Source of the DNA: CAJXMH01 sp964001305
GTDB lineage: Bacteria > Bacteroidota > Bacteroidia > Flavobacteriales_E > Vicingaceae
Length of the DNA: 64,000 nt
Assembly (NCBI GenBank): GCA_964001305.1
Contig: CAXFAI010000039.1
Span: 1 to 64,000, forward strand
Reading direction: 5' to 3'
The notes beneath the pieces are model-generated. The model saw only the letters and a list, made by a program, of their open reading frames with translations, did no database searches and was not told the DNA's origin. Positions 43,269 through 52,022 of this stretch are shown here, one piece after another; position 1 is the stretch's first letter, and each line of letters starts with the position of its first letter. The position numbers were made by a program, and so were the translations under genes.

Positions 43269-44156
43269 TTAAAGTTCTAGCGTCTTCAGAATTTCCTCTA
43301 ACTCTTGATTAGATTCAAAAGGAATTACAATTCTTCCTTTGTCTACATCCTTTCGTTGAAACCGAACATTCGTTTTAAAGTGCTCAGAAAGGGTTGCTCT
43401 CAATTTTTTGTCTGTAAGAGAAAGAGGTAAAACGGAAGAATTGTGTTTTTTACCAGCTGGATTCTTTTGAGTCTTTGCTAATTCTTCTGTTTTGCGAACA
43501 GATAGTGTTTCGTTTAATATTTGTTGAAAGACTTCTAACTGAGCCTCTTCACTATCAATGTTTACTAGAGCACGAGCGTGACCCATGCTAATTTTTCCAT
43601 CGCGAATAGCGTTTTGAATAGCGGCCGGTAATTTTAAAAGGCGCAAGTAATTGGAAATCGTACTTCTTTGTTTTCCAACTCGCTGACTTAATTCTTCTTG
43701 AGTTAGGCTACATTCTTCGATTAGTCTTTGATATGAAATAGCAACTTCAATAGCATCTAAATTGGCTCTTTGAATATTTTCAACCAAAGCCATTTCGAGC
43801 ATACTTTGATCGTTTGCAATTCGAATGTATGCGGGAATGCTTTTTAGGCCGGCAATTTGAGAAGCTCTAAACCTTCGTTCTCCTGAAATCAATTGATAGG
43901 TATCATAACCCATTTTACGAACAGTAACAGGTTGAATGATTCCGAGTTCCTTAATGGATTGTGCTAATTCCGCTAAAGCTTCCTCTTCAAACTTTGTTCT
44001 TGGTTGAAAGGGATTTGCTTCAATTTGAGAAATGGCAATTTCCGCAACCGAGCCCACTGTTTTTTCAGTGCTTACCTTTTCTTTTTGAGTAATGTCTGTT
44101 TTTTGATCTTCCAGCAGTGCACTCAGTCCTCTTCCTAAAGCAGGTTTTTTACTCAT
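43269..44156 (-). CDS. parB: Chromosome partitioning protein ParB
   Basis: CTP-dependent DNA clamp that loads at parS and segregates the origin region with ParA. 295 residues: N-terminal ParA-contact region (KKPALGRGLSALLED), ParB/Srx domain (about 40-130, NPFQPRTKF, GERRFRAS), helix-turn-helix (about 140-200, LTQEELSQRVGKQRSTISNYLRLL) and a C-terminal dimer domain. Start overlaps the parA end by 4 bp. Its presence hints that the replication origin may be fairly near, though no origin was seen. Confidence 0.95.
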   Translation of the reverse strand: MSKKPALGRGLSALLEDQKTDITQKEKVSTEKTVGSVAEIAISQIEANPFQPRTKFEEEALAELAQSIKELGIIQPVTVRKMGYDTYQLISGERRFRASQIAGLKSIPAYIRIANDQSMLEMALVENIQRANLDAIEVAISYQRLIEECSLTQEELSQRVGKQRSTISNYLRLLKLPAAIQNAIRDGKISMGHARALVNIDSEEAQLEVFQQILNETLSVRKTEELAKTQKNPAGKKHNSSVLPLSLTDKKLRATLSEHFKTNVRFQRKDVDKGRIVIPFESNQELEEILKTLEL

Positions 44157-44965
44157 TCTTCTTCTACGTCAATAATTTTCTCTGAATGCTTAATTTGCGT
44201 CAAGTCATTCTTTTGTAAGATTTCTCTTGCTAAATTAAGATAATTAACTGCCCCCTTGCAGCTTGCATCATGCATAATGATTGTTTCGCCGTGGCTTGGT
44301 GCTTCACCTAATCGCGTATTTCGTTGAATAATGGTATCAAATACCATTTGCTGAAAATGGGTTTTTACCTCTTCAACCACTTGATTTGAGAGTCTCAATC
44401 GAATGTCGTACATGGTTAAGAGTAATCCTTCAATACTCAATTCAGGGTTTAGTCTCGCTTGAACAATTTTGATAGTATTTAATAATTTGCCCAATCCTTC
44501 CAAGGCAAAATACTCACATTGAACAGGGATAATCACTGAATCTGCTGAGGTAAGGGCATTTACTGTAATAAGTCCTAATGATGGAGAACAATCAATGATA
44601 ATGAAGTCATAATCATCTTTCACTTTATTTAAAGCATGCCTCATCATTTTTTCACGTGAAGGCATATTGATCATTTCTATTTCAGCACCTACTAAATCAA
44701 TGTGTGCAGGCAGTAAATCCAAATTAGGCGAATTGGTTTCAATGATAATGTCTTTGGGTTCTATCTCATTGACAATACATTCATAAATGCTCGTTTTTAC
44801 ATTTCGAGGATCTATTCCTACCCCTGAAGTAGCATTGGCTTGCGGATCGGCATCTACCAACAAAACTTTGCGCTCTAGCACTCCCAATGCCCCAGCTAAA
44901 TTGATGGAAGTGGTTGTTTTACCAACTCCACCTTTCTGATTTGCTACTGCTATTATCTTACCCAT
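44153..44965 (-). CDS. parA: Chromosome partitioning ATPase ParA
   Basis: Deviant Walker ATPase (Soj type), 270 residues. Deviant Walker A KGGVGKTTTSINL (about 10-22), Walker A' IDCSPSLGLIT, and the switch DADPQANATSG are intact. It lies 15 bp behind a metallo-hydrolase gene and overlaps parB by 4 bp. Standard chromosomal ParA without an N-terminal helix-turn-helix. Confidence 0.95.
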   Translation of the reverse strand: MGKIIAVANQKGGVGKTTTSINLAGALGVLERKVLLVDADPQANATSGVGIDPRNVKTSIYECIVNEIEPKDIIIETNSPNLDLLPAHIDLVGAEIEMINMPSREKMMRHALNKVKDDYDFIIIDCSPSLGLITVNALTSADSVIIPVQCEYFALEGLGKLLNTIKIVQARLNPELSIEGLLLTMYDIRLRLSNQVVEEVKTHFQQMVFDTIIQRNTRLGEAPSHGETIIMHDASCKGAVNYLNLAREILQKNDLTQIKHSEKIIDVEEE

Positions 44966-44980
44966 AGTTTATCCTATAAA

Positions 44981-45661
44981 TTAAAGCTCTTTTGAGCTGT
45001 TGATGTCCATTAGAATTAGATTCTTTCCTGCTTTCTGAAAAGTATTTACGGCCTCTTCTTTATCAATTTTGATATAGGGAAAAGTATCGTAGTGCATTCC
45101 GATAATTTCATTGCACTGAATGAAATTTGAAGCAATAATGGCGTCATCTATTCCCATGGTAAAATTATCTCCAATTGGTAGAATGGCAACATCAATATTT
45201 TCAAATTCTCCCAATAACTTCATATCGTAATGCAAAGCCGTATCTCCTGCAAAGTAGATGGTTTTGCCATCAATTTTTAAAACAAAACCGCCTGGGTTTC
45301 CCCCGTAGCTACCATCTGGCAATACGGAAGAATGAATAGCATTGACATACTTTAAAGTGCCAAAGTCAAATTTCCAGCTACCGCCATGATTCATGGGGTG
45401 ATTATTTTCTATCCCTTTTGCTTCAAACCAACTCACAATTTCAAAATTGGAGACTAACTTTGCCCCAGTTCTTTTAGCAATTTGTTCCGCATCGGCGACA
45501 TGGTCTTCATGCCCATGACTTATTAACATATAGTCACACTCAATTTCGTCAAGCTTAACACTTTTTGCAAGCTCATTAAAACTGATAAATGGGTCAAACA
45601 AAAGCTTGTGTTTATCGGTTTCAATCAGAAAGCATGCATGACCGTAATAGGTGATTTTCAT
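44981..45661 (-). CDS. UPF0173-type metallo-beta-lactamase-fold hydrolase
   Basis: 226-residue cytosolic metal-dependent hydrolase of unknown substrate. The beta-lactamase-fold metal motif is ISHGHEDHVAD; other metal ligands are in NHGGSW, AGDTALHYD and the terminal GMHYDTFPYI. Length and motifs match the UPF0173 (YtkL-like) family. It is the first gene of the minus-strand block leading into parA-parB. Confidence 0.88.
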   Translation of the reverse strand: MKITYYGHACFLIETDKHKLLFDPFISFNELAKSVKLDEIECDYMLISHGHEDHVADAEQIAKRTGAKLVSNFEIVSWFEAKGIENNHPMNHGGSWKFDFGTLKYVNAIHSSVLPDGSYGGNPGGFVLKIDGKTIYFAGDTALHYDMKLLGEFENIDVAILPIGDNFTMGIDDAIIASNFIQCNEIIGMHYDTFPYIKIDKEEAVNTFQKAGKNLILMDINSSKEL

Positions 45662-45799
45662 GGGCTTAGAGTCTAAGAATTAAATTAGTTTATTTTGCAC
45701 TCTATCTGTGAGTAGGCATAGGTATAAAAGTAGTTTTAATCTAAGGAATGAAGAAGGTAAAAGACTCCTTTTTTTGCACAAAATTTTGTTAATACGAAG

Positions 45800-46318
45800 A
45801 TGATAAGCATTCTTTCAGCTAGTAATCGAAAAGGGAATTTGACAGCCATATTTGCTGAAAAATGCCTCCAATTTTTAGAAGAAAAAAATATTGAATCACA
45901 ACTTTTCCATTTAAGTGATTTGCCCAAGGACTTAAATCTGCAATCGGTATACGAATACGATACTTCCGTTTTTAATGAGATCTCTGAAAAGCTCATTCGT
46001 CCTGCCCATAAATTTCTTTTTATTGTTCCTGAGTACAACGGAAGCATACCGGGAATTTTAAAGTTGTTTTTAGACGGTATAAGCCCTAAGGATTTTAAGG
46101 GGAAGAAGTCGGCGCTCATTGGTGTTTCAGCCGGAAGAGCTGGAAACTTAAGAGGAATGGATCACTTAACCGATATTCTTCATTATCTGCAAGTAGAAGT
46201 CCATCCTTCTAAACTGCCAATTTCAAAAGTGTATGATTTACTAGAAAATGGAGAAGTGAAAGATGAAGAAACACTTGCCTTAATGGAAGGTCAAGTTCAA
46301 AAATTGATAGAATACTAA
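45800..46318 (+). CDS. NADPH-dependent FMN reductase-like flavoprotein
   Basis: 172-residue flavodoxin-like protein, probably reducing FMN or a quinone/azo substrate with NAD(P)H. The N-terminal ILSASNRKGNLTA forms the FMN phosphate loop, FIVPEYNGSIPGILKLFLD is the family signature (PEYN), and LIGVSAGRAGNLRGMDHL completes the flavin site. It is divergent from the metallo-hydrolase (138-bp gap) and ends one base before truA, so the two are likely co-transcribed. Confidence 0.85.
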   Translation: MISILSASNRKGNLTAIFAEKCLQFLEEKNIESQLFHLSDLPKDLNLQSVYEYDTSVFNEISEKLIRPAHKFLFIVPEYNGSIPGILKLFLDGISPKDFKGKKSALIGVSAGRAGNLRGMDHLTDILHYLQVEVHPSKLPISKVYDLLENGEVKDEETLALMEGQVQKLIEY

Positions 46319-46319
46319 A

Positions 46320-47069
46320 ATGCGATACCTCATTGAATTTAGCTACTTAGGTACGGCTTATCATGGTTGGCAAATTCAACCGAATGCAAATACCGTACAA
46401 GCGGAGTTGCAAGCAGCTCTTTCAACTTTACACCAAGCAGAGGTTGAGGTAGTAGGAGCGGGACGAACAGATACTGGGGTTCATGCCGAGCAGATGTATG
46501 CGCATTTCGATACCTTGAAAGAATGGGACAATCGAAGTTTTCTGCACCGAATAAATTCCATTTTGCCTCATGATATTGCGGTTTATAATTTGTTTCAAGT
46601 GAAGGCAGATTTTCATGCACGATTTGATGCTACATTTCGTTCCTACCGCTATCAAATTTCTCATCGAAAAAACCCTTTTTTAACCGATCGAGCTTTTCGG
46701 TTGCCTTTTCCGTTGAATATTGAAAAAATGAATCAAGCGGCTGAATTGCTTTTAGGTGAACATGATTTTTCATGCTTTAGCAAGGCGCATACCCAAACGT
46801 TTACCAATAATTGTCACTTGATTTCAGCAGACTGGAGAAAAGAAAAAGATTTGCTGCTTTTTGAAGTTACTGCCAATCGCTTTTTACGCAATATGGTGCG
46901 TGCCATGGTGGGTACTTTACTGGAAGTAGGAGAGGGGAAAAGGGCGGTTGAAAGTATGCCAGAATTATTGGAATCAAAGAATCGCTCCAAGTCTGGAACA
47001 TCAGTGCCAGCTCAGGGTTTGTACTTAACTGAAGTGGGCTATCCTGAAGAATCTTTTAAACTTATTTAA
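46320..47069 (+). CDS. truA: tRNA pseudouridine(38-40) synthase
   Basis: Isomerises U38-U40 of the tRNA anticodon arm. 249 residues with the catalytic Asp in GAGRTDTGVHAEQM, the RNA-contact block FHARFDATFRSYRYQI and the C-terminal NRFLRNMVRAMVGTLLEVG. Follows the flavoprotein gene by one base and precedes the ABC exporter gene by 48 bp. Confidence 0.95.
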   Translation: MRYLIEFSYLGTAYHGWQIQPNANTVQAELQAALSTLHQAEVEVVGAGRTDTGVHAEQMYAHFDTLKEWDNRSFLHRINSILPHDIAVYNLFQVKADFHARFDATFRSYRYQISHRKNPFLTDRAFRLPFPLNIEKMNQAAELLLGEHDFSCFSKAHTQTFTNNCHLISADWRKEKDLLLFEVTANRFLRNMVRAMVGTLLEVGEGKRAVESMPELLESKNRSKSGTSVPAQGLYLTEVGYPEESFKLI

Positions 47070-47105
47070 GAATAAATTTCAAGCCCTTGAGCTAGATTTT
47101 AAACC

Positions 47106-47113
47106 TACTTTTG
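47106..47113 (+). promoter_or_regulatory. -7 element of the ABC exporter gene (near-leaderless)
   Basis: TACTTTTG, full match to TAnnTTTG, ends four bases before the ATG at 47118, so the transcript would start at or a few bases from the start codon. A TTG lies 16 bp upstream, slightly close. Confidence 0.5.
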
Positions 47114-47117
47114 CAGC

Positions 47118-48878
47118 ATGAGTGAAGTGAGCGGTAAAGCATGGGATACAGCATTGTTTAAACGAGTAATGCAATATGCCAAACCCTACAAATTAACCTT
47201 TACCATTACCGGTATTTTAGTCATAGTATTGGCTATTTTGGGCCCATTACGTCCTTGGTTGATTCAGTATACCATTGATGAGAAAGTCAAAAACTTTGAT
47301 GCTGAGGGGGTTTTGAATTTAACCTTGCTGATGATTGTCATTTTAGTTGTTGAAGCAATCATTCAGTTTTATCAAACTTATTGGGCGAATTGGTTAGGAC
47401 AAACCATTATCAAAGATTTAAGAGTTCAACTTTTTAAGCATGTACTTTCATTTCGTTTAAAGTACTTTGACCGAACGGCTATTGGCACTTTAGTGACAAG
47501 AACGGTTTCTGACATTGAAACCATAGCCAATATTTTTTCGCAGGGAATCTTGGTGATCATCGGAGATATTTTAAAACTGATTGCTGTAATCGCCTTTATG
47601 TTATACACCGATTGGTTATTAACTTTAATTACGCTTATCCCGATTCCAATTCTGATTATAGCGACAAACATTTTTAAGAAGACCATCAAGAAAGCTTTTC
47701 AAGAGGTAAGGACCCAAATTTCTCGTTTAAATGCCTTTGTACAAGAAAGGGTAACGGGAATGAAGATTATTCAAATTTTTAACCGAGAAGAAGTGGAAAT
47801 GAGCCGCTTTGAAAAAATGAATAAGCTTCATCGCGATGCGCACATAAGAACCGTTTGGGCTTATTCCATTTTCTTTCCCATAGTAGATATGTTGTCTGCC
47901 GCTTCATTAGCCTTACTAGTTTGGTGGGGAACTAAAAGTGTAATTGGAGGCTATACTACGCTAGGAAATTTGACTGCATTTATCATGTATATCTACATGT
48001 TGTACCGTCCAATTCGTCAACTTGCCGACCGCTTTAATACTTTGCAAATGGGCATGGTAAGTTCTGAAAGAGTATTTAAAGTCTTAGATACCAATAGCTT
48101 TATTGAGAATAAAGGAGAAACTCAAAAGTCAAACTTAGTTGGTGAAATTGAATTTGAAAAAGTTTGGTTTGCTTATGAGGGTGAAGATTATGTTTTAAAG
48201 GATGTTAGCTTTTCGGTGAAACCAGGAGAGACGGTTGCTTTTGTAGGCGCAACAGGTTCCGGCAAGACCTCTACCATTAATTTGTTGGGGCGTTTTTACG
48301 AATTTCAAAAAGGCGAAATCAAATTGGATGGTGTGCCTATTCGTGAATTTGACCTAGAGAATTTGCGATCAAACATGTCTGTGGTGTTGCAAGATGTTTT
48401 CTTATTTTCAGATACCATTCACAACAACATTACTTTAAATAGTGACCAAATTTCTGAAGAAGCCGTAATTGAGGCTGCTAAAAGAGTAGGAGCGCATGAT
48501 TTTATTAGCAAATTGCCCGGCGCATATCATTACGATGTGAAAGAGCGCGGAGGCATGTTATCCGTTGGGCAACGTCAGTTGATTTCCTTCATTCGAGCTT
48601 ATGTGCATAACCCCAGTATTTTAATTTTAGATGAAGCCACCTCTTCCATTGATACTGAATCTGAAGCATTGATTCAACAAGCTACGGATGTGCTAACCGA
48701 AGGAAGAACAAGTATTGTAATTGCTCATCGATTGTCGACCATTCAAAAGGCAGATAAAATTATTGTGCTTGAAGCAGGTAGAATTATTGAACAAGGCACA
48801 CATCAAGAGTTACTTGATTTAAATGGCCACTACAAAAAACTTTTTGAGTTGCAGTTTAAGAATGAGGAAGTGGTTTAA
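47118..48878 (+). CDS. ABC exporter (MsbA-like, ATP-binding/permease fusion)
   Basis: 586-residue inner-membrane half-transporter working as a homodimer. Six-helix membrane domain (about 20-320) with coupling-helix region TAIGTLVTRTVSDIETIANIF, then the ATPase (about 345-580): Walker A GATGSGKTST, Q-loop VLQDVFLF, signature LSVGQRQLISFIRAY, Walker B ILILDEATSSID, switch His IAHRLSTI. The signature is LSVGQ rather than LSGGQ, a frequent variant. Substrate unknown: lipid, peptide and drug exporters share this layout. Confidence 0.9.
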   Translation: MSEVSGKAWDTALFKRVMQYAKPYKLTFTITGILVIVLAILGPLRPWLIQYTIDEKVKNFDAEGVLNLTLLMIVILVVEAIIQFYQTYWANWLGQTIIKDLRVQLFKHVLSFRLKYFDRTAIGTLVTRTVSDIETIANIFSQGILVIIGDILKLIAVIAFMLYTDWLLTLITLIPIPILIIATNIFKKTIKKAFQEVRTQISRLNAFVQERVTGMKIIQIFNREEVEMSRFEKMNKLHRDAHIRTVWAYSIFFPIVDMLSAASLALLVWWGTKSVIGGYTTLGNLTAFIMYIYMLYRPIRQLADRFNTLQMGMVSSERVFKVLDTNSFIENKGETQKSNLVGEIEFEKVWFAYEGEDYVLKDVSFSVKPGETVAFVGATGSGKTSTINLLGRFYEFQKGEIKLDGVPIREFDLENLRSNMSVVLQDVFLFSDTIHNNITLNSDQISEEAVIEAAKRVGAHDFISKLPGAYHYDVKERGGMLSVGQRQLISFIRAYVHNPSILILDEATSSIDTESEALIQQATDVLTEGRTSIVIAHRLSTIQKADKIIVLEAGRIIEQGTHQELLDLNGHYKKLFELQFKNEEVV

Positions 48879-48889
48879 AAACTAAAAGC

Positions 48890-48912
48890 CCCATTGCACC
48901 AATGCAATGGGG
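48890..48912. terminator. Bidirectional terminator between ABC exporter and proA
   Basis: Perfect 10-bp stem CCCCATTGCA / TGCAATGGGG with a 3-base loop; TTTTATTTT follows on the plus strand and CTTTTAGTTTTT on the minus strand. Serves both convergent genes. Confidence 0.92.
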
Positions 48913-48939
48913 TTTTATTTTAGAAAACAAATACCTTAA

Positions 48940-50139
48940 CTAGCTTCTTATATGTCCGTTTCCTAAAACGTAATATTTATTGGTTATCAATTGTTTTAAT
49001 CCCAAAGGTCCTCGGTGGTGCAATTTATCTGTGCTAATGGCCAATTCTGCACCAACGCCCATTTGTCCGCCATCGGTAAATCGGGTAGAGGCATTGTGGT
49101 AAACGGCAGCACTATCAACTTGTTCCATAAAAGTAGCAGCCTTTTCAGCGTCTTCGGTTAATATGGTATTGGAATGTCCACCTGAAAATTGGTTTATGGT
49201 GTTTATGGCATTTTCTAAACCATCAACACTTCCAATGGCTGCTTTCAAGGCTAAAAATTCTTCATACCAAATATGTTCATCAGTTATATCATCTGCTTGA
49301 CCTAAATGTTCTTTCACAGAAGAAGTCGCTAATAATTTTACTTCGTGTTTGCTTAATTCTTTTCCAATTCGATTTACCACTTCTTCAAAATGGGGATGGT
49401 TTTGATCAATTAAAATTTTATCTAAGGCATTGCAGCCAGAAATTTTATCCGTTTTTGCGTTTACAATCACTTTAAGTGATTTCTCAATGTCAGCATCTGA
49501 AGCCACATAGGCAAAATTATTGCCTCTACCACTTACCAAAACAGCACAAGTAGCATGTTCTTTTACAAAATTGATCAATCGTTCACCGCCTCTAGGGACA
49601 ATTAAATCTAAAGGTTGGTCCGGATTCTTTAAAAACGCTTGCGTTTTCTCCCGATCCATTTTTAGATATTGTATCCAATTCTTATCTAGGTCATTTTGAG
49701 TTAAAGCTTTGTGCCAGCACTTTACCAATTCTTCATTACTCGCATGAGCTTCTTTTCCTCCTTTCAATAAAATTTTGTTGTTGGCTTTAAAAGCAAGCAC
49801 TGCAGCCTCAATGGTTACATCCGGTCTACTTTCGTAGATAATCATGATGGTTCCAAAAGGAGCAGACTTATTGGTGATGTCCAAACCATTGGGTAAAAGA
49901 TTGTGACTAATTGTTTTGCCAACCGGGTCGTCTTGCTCTTTCACTTCTCGGACAGCTCGAATCATATCATCTACCTTTTTGTCATCAACCACCAAGCGAT
50001 CGTAAAGAGCTTGATCATCTCGATTAAAAGCATTTAAATCTTTTTTGTTAGCCGAAATAATGGCTTCTCGATTTTCATCAAGAAGTTCCATCATACTTTG
50101 TAATACGGCGTTTCTTTTATCTAATGTCAATAATTTCAT
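48940..50139 (-). CDS. proA: Glutamate-5-semialdehyde dehydrogenase
   Basis: NADPH-dependent reduction of gamma-glutamyl phosphate, second step of proline synthesis. 399 residues of the aldehyde dehydrogenase fold; catalytic Cys in KTDKISGCNALDKILID, and family blocks IMIIYESRPDVTIEA, LIVPRGGERLINFV and FTDGGQMGVGAELAISTDKLHHRGP at the C-terminus. Last gene of the proC-proB-proA operon, 11 bp after proB. Confidence 0.95.
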   Translation of the reverse strand: MKLLTLDKRNAVLQSMMELLDENREAIISANKKDLNAFNRDDQALYDRLVVDDKKVDDMIRAVREVKEQDDPVGKTISHNLLPNGLDITNKSAPFGTIMIIYESRPDVTIEAAVLAFKANNKILLKGGKEAHASNEELVKCWHKALTQNDLDKNWIQYLKMDREKTQAFLKNPDQPLDLIVPRGGERLINFVKEHATCAVLVSGRGNNFAYVASDADIEKSLKVIVNAKTDKISGCNALDKILIDQNHPHFEEVVNRIGKELSKHEVKLLATSSVKEHLGQADDITDEHIWYEEFLALKAAIGSVDGLENAINTINQFSGGHSNTILTEDAEKAATFMEQVDSAAVYHNASTRFTDGGQMGVGAELAISTDKLHHRGPLGLKQLITNKYYVLGNGHIRS

Positions 50140-50150
50140 GTCAATTCTTT

Positions 50151-50963
50151 TTAAGCGTTTACTTCATCTTTATGATAAATTCTAGTTCCCACTTCTTTTC
50201 CTTTCACGATGTTAATGATGTTGTCTTCTACTTTGCCATTGGCAATGTAAGTGGGAATATTTTTGGCAGCAGTTTGTTTGGCTACGTTTAATTTGGATCC
50301 CATGCCACCACGACCTTCACCTTCTTTTTTAGTTGAAGATTGTATGTATTGTTCCACATTTTGATCTGTTGAAACTGATTTTATCAATTCGGTATTATCA
50401 TCATCTGGATGACCATTGTACAATCCTTCGGTATCCGTGAGCAAAATCAGCATATCAGCATCAATCAGCTCAGCAACGAGACTCGCTAATTCGTCATTAT
50501 CTGTAAACATAGACATGGATAAGGAAACGGCATCGTCTTCATTCGCTATGGGCACAATTCCTTGCGAAAGCAATCCTTCATAGCAATTAATCATATTTTC
50601 TCGATGCATGCCGGGGTCAAAGTCCCTTTTAGTGGCTAATATTTGCGCACAGCGCATTCCATAATCATGAAAAATACTGTAGTAATGTCGCATCATTCTT
50701 GGTTGACCAACCGCAGAGTATACTTGTCTGCGAATGGTGTCATCTTCGATATCATTGTGGTCAAGCACTTCTTTTCCGGCAATAACAGAACCTGAAGAGA
50801 TAAGTACCGTCATGATGTCTTCTTCATACAAGCGAGCAATTTGGTCTACCAGTTTTCTGAGAATCGGTCCTACAATTCGGTTGTCTCGGTTCACCATTAC
50901 ATTGGTGCCAACCTTGATGACTACTCGTTTTTTAAAGTTCTTTTTCTCTACTATTGTGCCCAT
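50151..50963 (-). CDS. proB: Glutamate 5-kinase (kinase domain only)
   Basis: Phosphorylates glutamate in the first step of proline synthesis. 270 residues: amino-acid kinase fold with VVIKVGTNVMV, ISSGSVIAG, NEDDAVS, FTDNDELASLVAELIDADMLILLTDTEGLY and GRGGMGSKLNVAK. The C-terminal PUA domain of E. coli ProB (367 residues) is absent, as in the shorter forms found in this phylum. It starts 2 bp after proC and precedes proA. Confidence 0.93.
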   Translation of the reverse strand: MGTIVEKKNFKKRVVIKVGTNVMVNRDNRIVGPILRKLVDQIARLYEEDIMTVLISSGSVIAGKEVLDHNDIEDDTIRRQVYSAVGQPRMMRHYYSIFHDYGMRCAQILATKRDFDPGMHRENMINCYEGLLSQGIVPIANEDDAVSLSMSMFTDNDELASLVAELIDADMLILLTDTEGLYNGHPDDDNTELIKSVSTDQNVEQYIQSSTKKEGEGRGGMGSKLNVAKQTAAKNIPTYIANGKVEDNIINIVKGKEVGTRIYHKDEVNA

Positions 50964-50965
50964 AT

Positions 50966-51769
50966 TTACTCCTTTCCTAATTCTACTGCTCGATGAAAAG
51001 CGGCATAAGCGGCTTCTTGAATTTGGTCTTTTACATTATTGTCTTCCATAGAATCTAGCGCCGCTTGTGTAGTTCCTCCTTTTGAGGCTACTTTTTTCAT
51101 CCATCCTTTCGGACTTAAATCTGATTGATTAAAAAGTTCGATGGCCCCTTCAAAAGTTTGGCTCACCAAAACTTTAGAGTCATAATCAGAAAAGCCCATT
51201 TTTTGAGCAGCTTCCATCATGGATTGCATAAAGTAAAAAACGTAAGCCGGTCCACTGCCACTAATTCCGGTGGAAGCATCAATGTCTTGTTCGGTATCTA
51301 AATGCACTGATTTTCCAGTGGTATCAAGCAGCTTTTTTACAGTTGAAAGTTCAAGGCGTGAAACTTCATCGGAAGCGGTAAAAGAGGTTAAACCTTTACC
51401 TACTTGAGCCGGTAAATTAGGCATTGCCCGAACCACTTTTTCGATACCCAAACCATCTTTCATACTTTGAATAGTTACACCAGCCATTATTGAAATAACT
51501 ACCTGACCATGATTCATCAAGGGTTTGAGGTCTTTCATTAAGCGTTCAGCATGATAGGGTTTTACAGCTAAAAAGATAATGTCTGCTAAATCCATACACG
51601 CTTCTACATCGGTGTATACATCAAAGCGACTTATTTTTTTTAGTTCTTTGGTTTTCTCAGGATTTGTATCTGAGATCATTAAATTGGTTTGGCTGAGAAG
51701 TTCAGATTTAATTAATGCTTTCGCATAAGCTAAACCCATATTTCCTGCACCAATAACTAGGACATTCAT
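50966..51769 (-). CDS. proC: Pyrroline-5-carboxylate reductase
   Basis: Final enzyme of proline synthesis, 267 residues, NAD(P)H-dependent. Rossmann start MNVLVIGAGNMGLAYAKAL, VVRAMPNLPAQVGKG and the C-terminal signature GISGSGPAYVFYFMQSM...VASKGGTTQAALD. First gene of proCBA; all three steps from glutamate to proline are therefore in one transcript. Its 5' region (51770-52022) contains the structured element described separately. Confidence 0.94.
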   Translation of the reverse strand: MNVLVIGAGNMGLAYAKALIKSELLSQTNLMISDTNPEKTKELKKISRFDVYTDVEACMDLADIIFLAVKPYHAERLMKDLKPLMNHGQVVISIMAGVTIQSMKDGLGIEKVVRAMPNLPAQVGKGLTSFTASDEVSRLELSTVKKLLDTTGKSVHLDTEQDIDASTGISGSGPAYVFYFMQSMMEAAQKMGFSDYDSKVLVSQTFEGAIELFNQSDLSPKGWMKKVASKGGTTQAALDSMEDNNVKDQIQEAAYAAFHRAVELGKE

Positions 51770-51883
51770 TTTGTTATGAATTAATTAATAAAAATGATTC
51801 ACTCAGTCGGTGCAAGCATTATGCAGAGATACCATTTAGAAAAATGAATTTGGAAAGTCAAAAGAGTAAATCGGCTGTAGCTT

Positions 51884-51997
51884 AGTCTATGAGGTGACTA
51901 GCGCGGAGATGCTTGATTTTATTGAGAAAAATGATGGGCTGCCATATTTTAGGTTTGTTGCGACATATCGGCGCAAAGGTGAAAATATGGCACCTTT
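51884..51997 (-). ncRNA. Candidate structured RNA / leader upstream of proC (unassigned)
   Basis: The 253-bp gap between proC and the PLP dehydratase has no gene but is rich in pairing. Minus strand, 5' to 3': AAAGGTG/CACCTTT stem (51991-51997 with 51975-51981) whose 9-base loop CCATATTTT (51982-51990) is fully complementary to AAAATATGG at 51942-51950, an H-type pseudoknot layout; then GCTAGTC/GACTAaGC stem around 51887-51910. Could be a proCBA leader, a 3' UTR element or a small RNA. No known family recognised; the fold is drawn by eye. Confidence 0.35.
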
Positions 51998-52022
51998 AAT
52001 TGAAAACCCTGCGACGAGATTC

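Noticed and set aside
44648..44663. parS-like palindrome TTTCACGTGAA inside parA
   Set aside because: Only about 12 of 16 positions fit the usual parS (TGTTTCACGTGAAACA); the outer bases do not pair and there is a single copy. Possible but too weak to annotate.
51876..51915. tRNA-like string (GGCTGTAGCTTAG...) in the proC upstream gap
   Set aside because: No anticodon arm, T-arm GGTTCRA or acceptor pairing could be completed; the stem here is better read as a simple hairpin.
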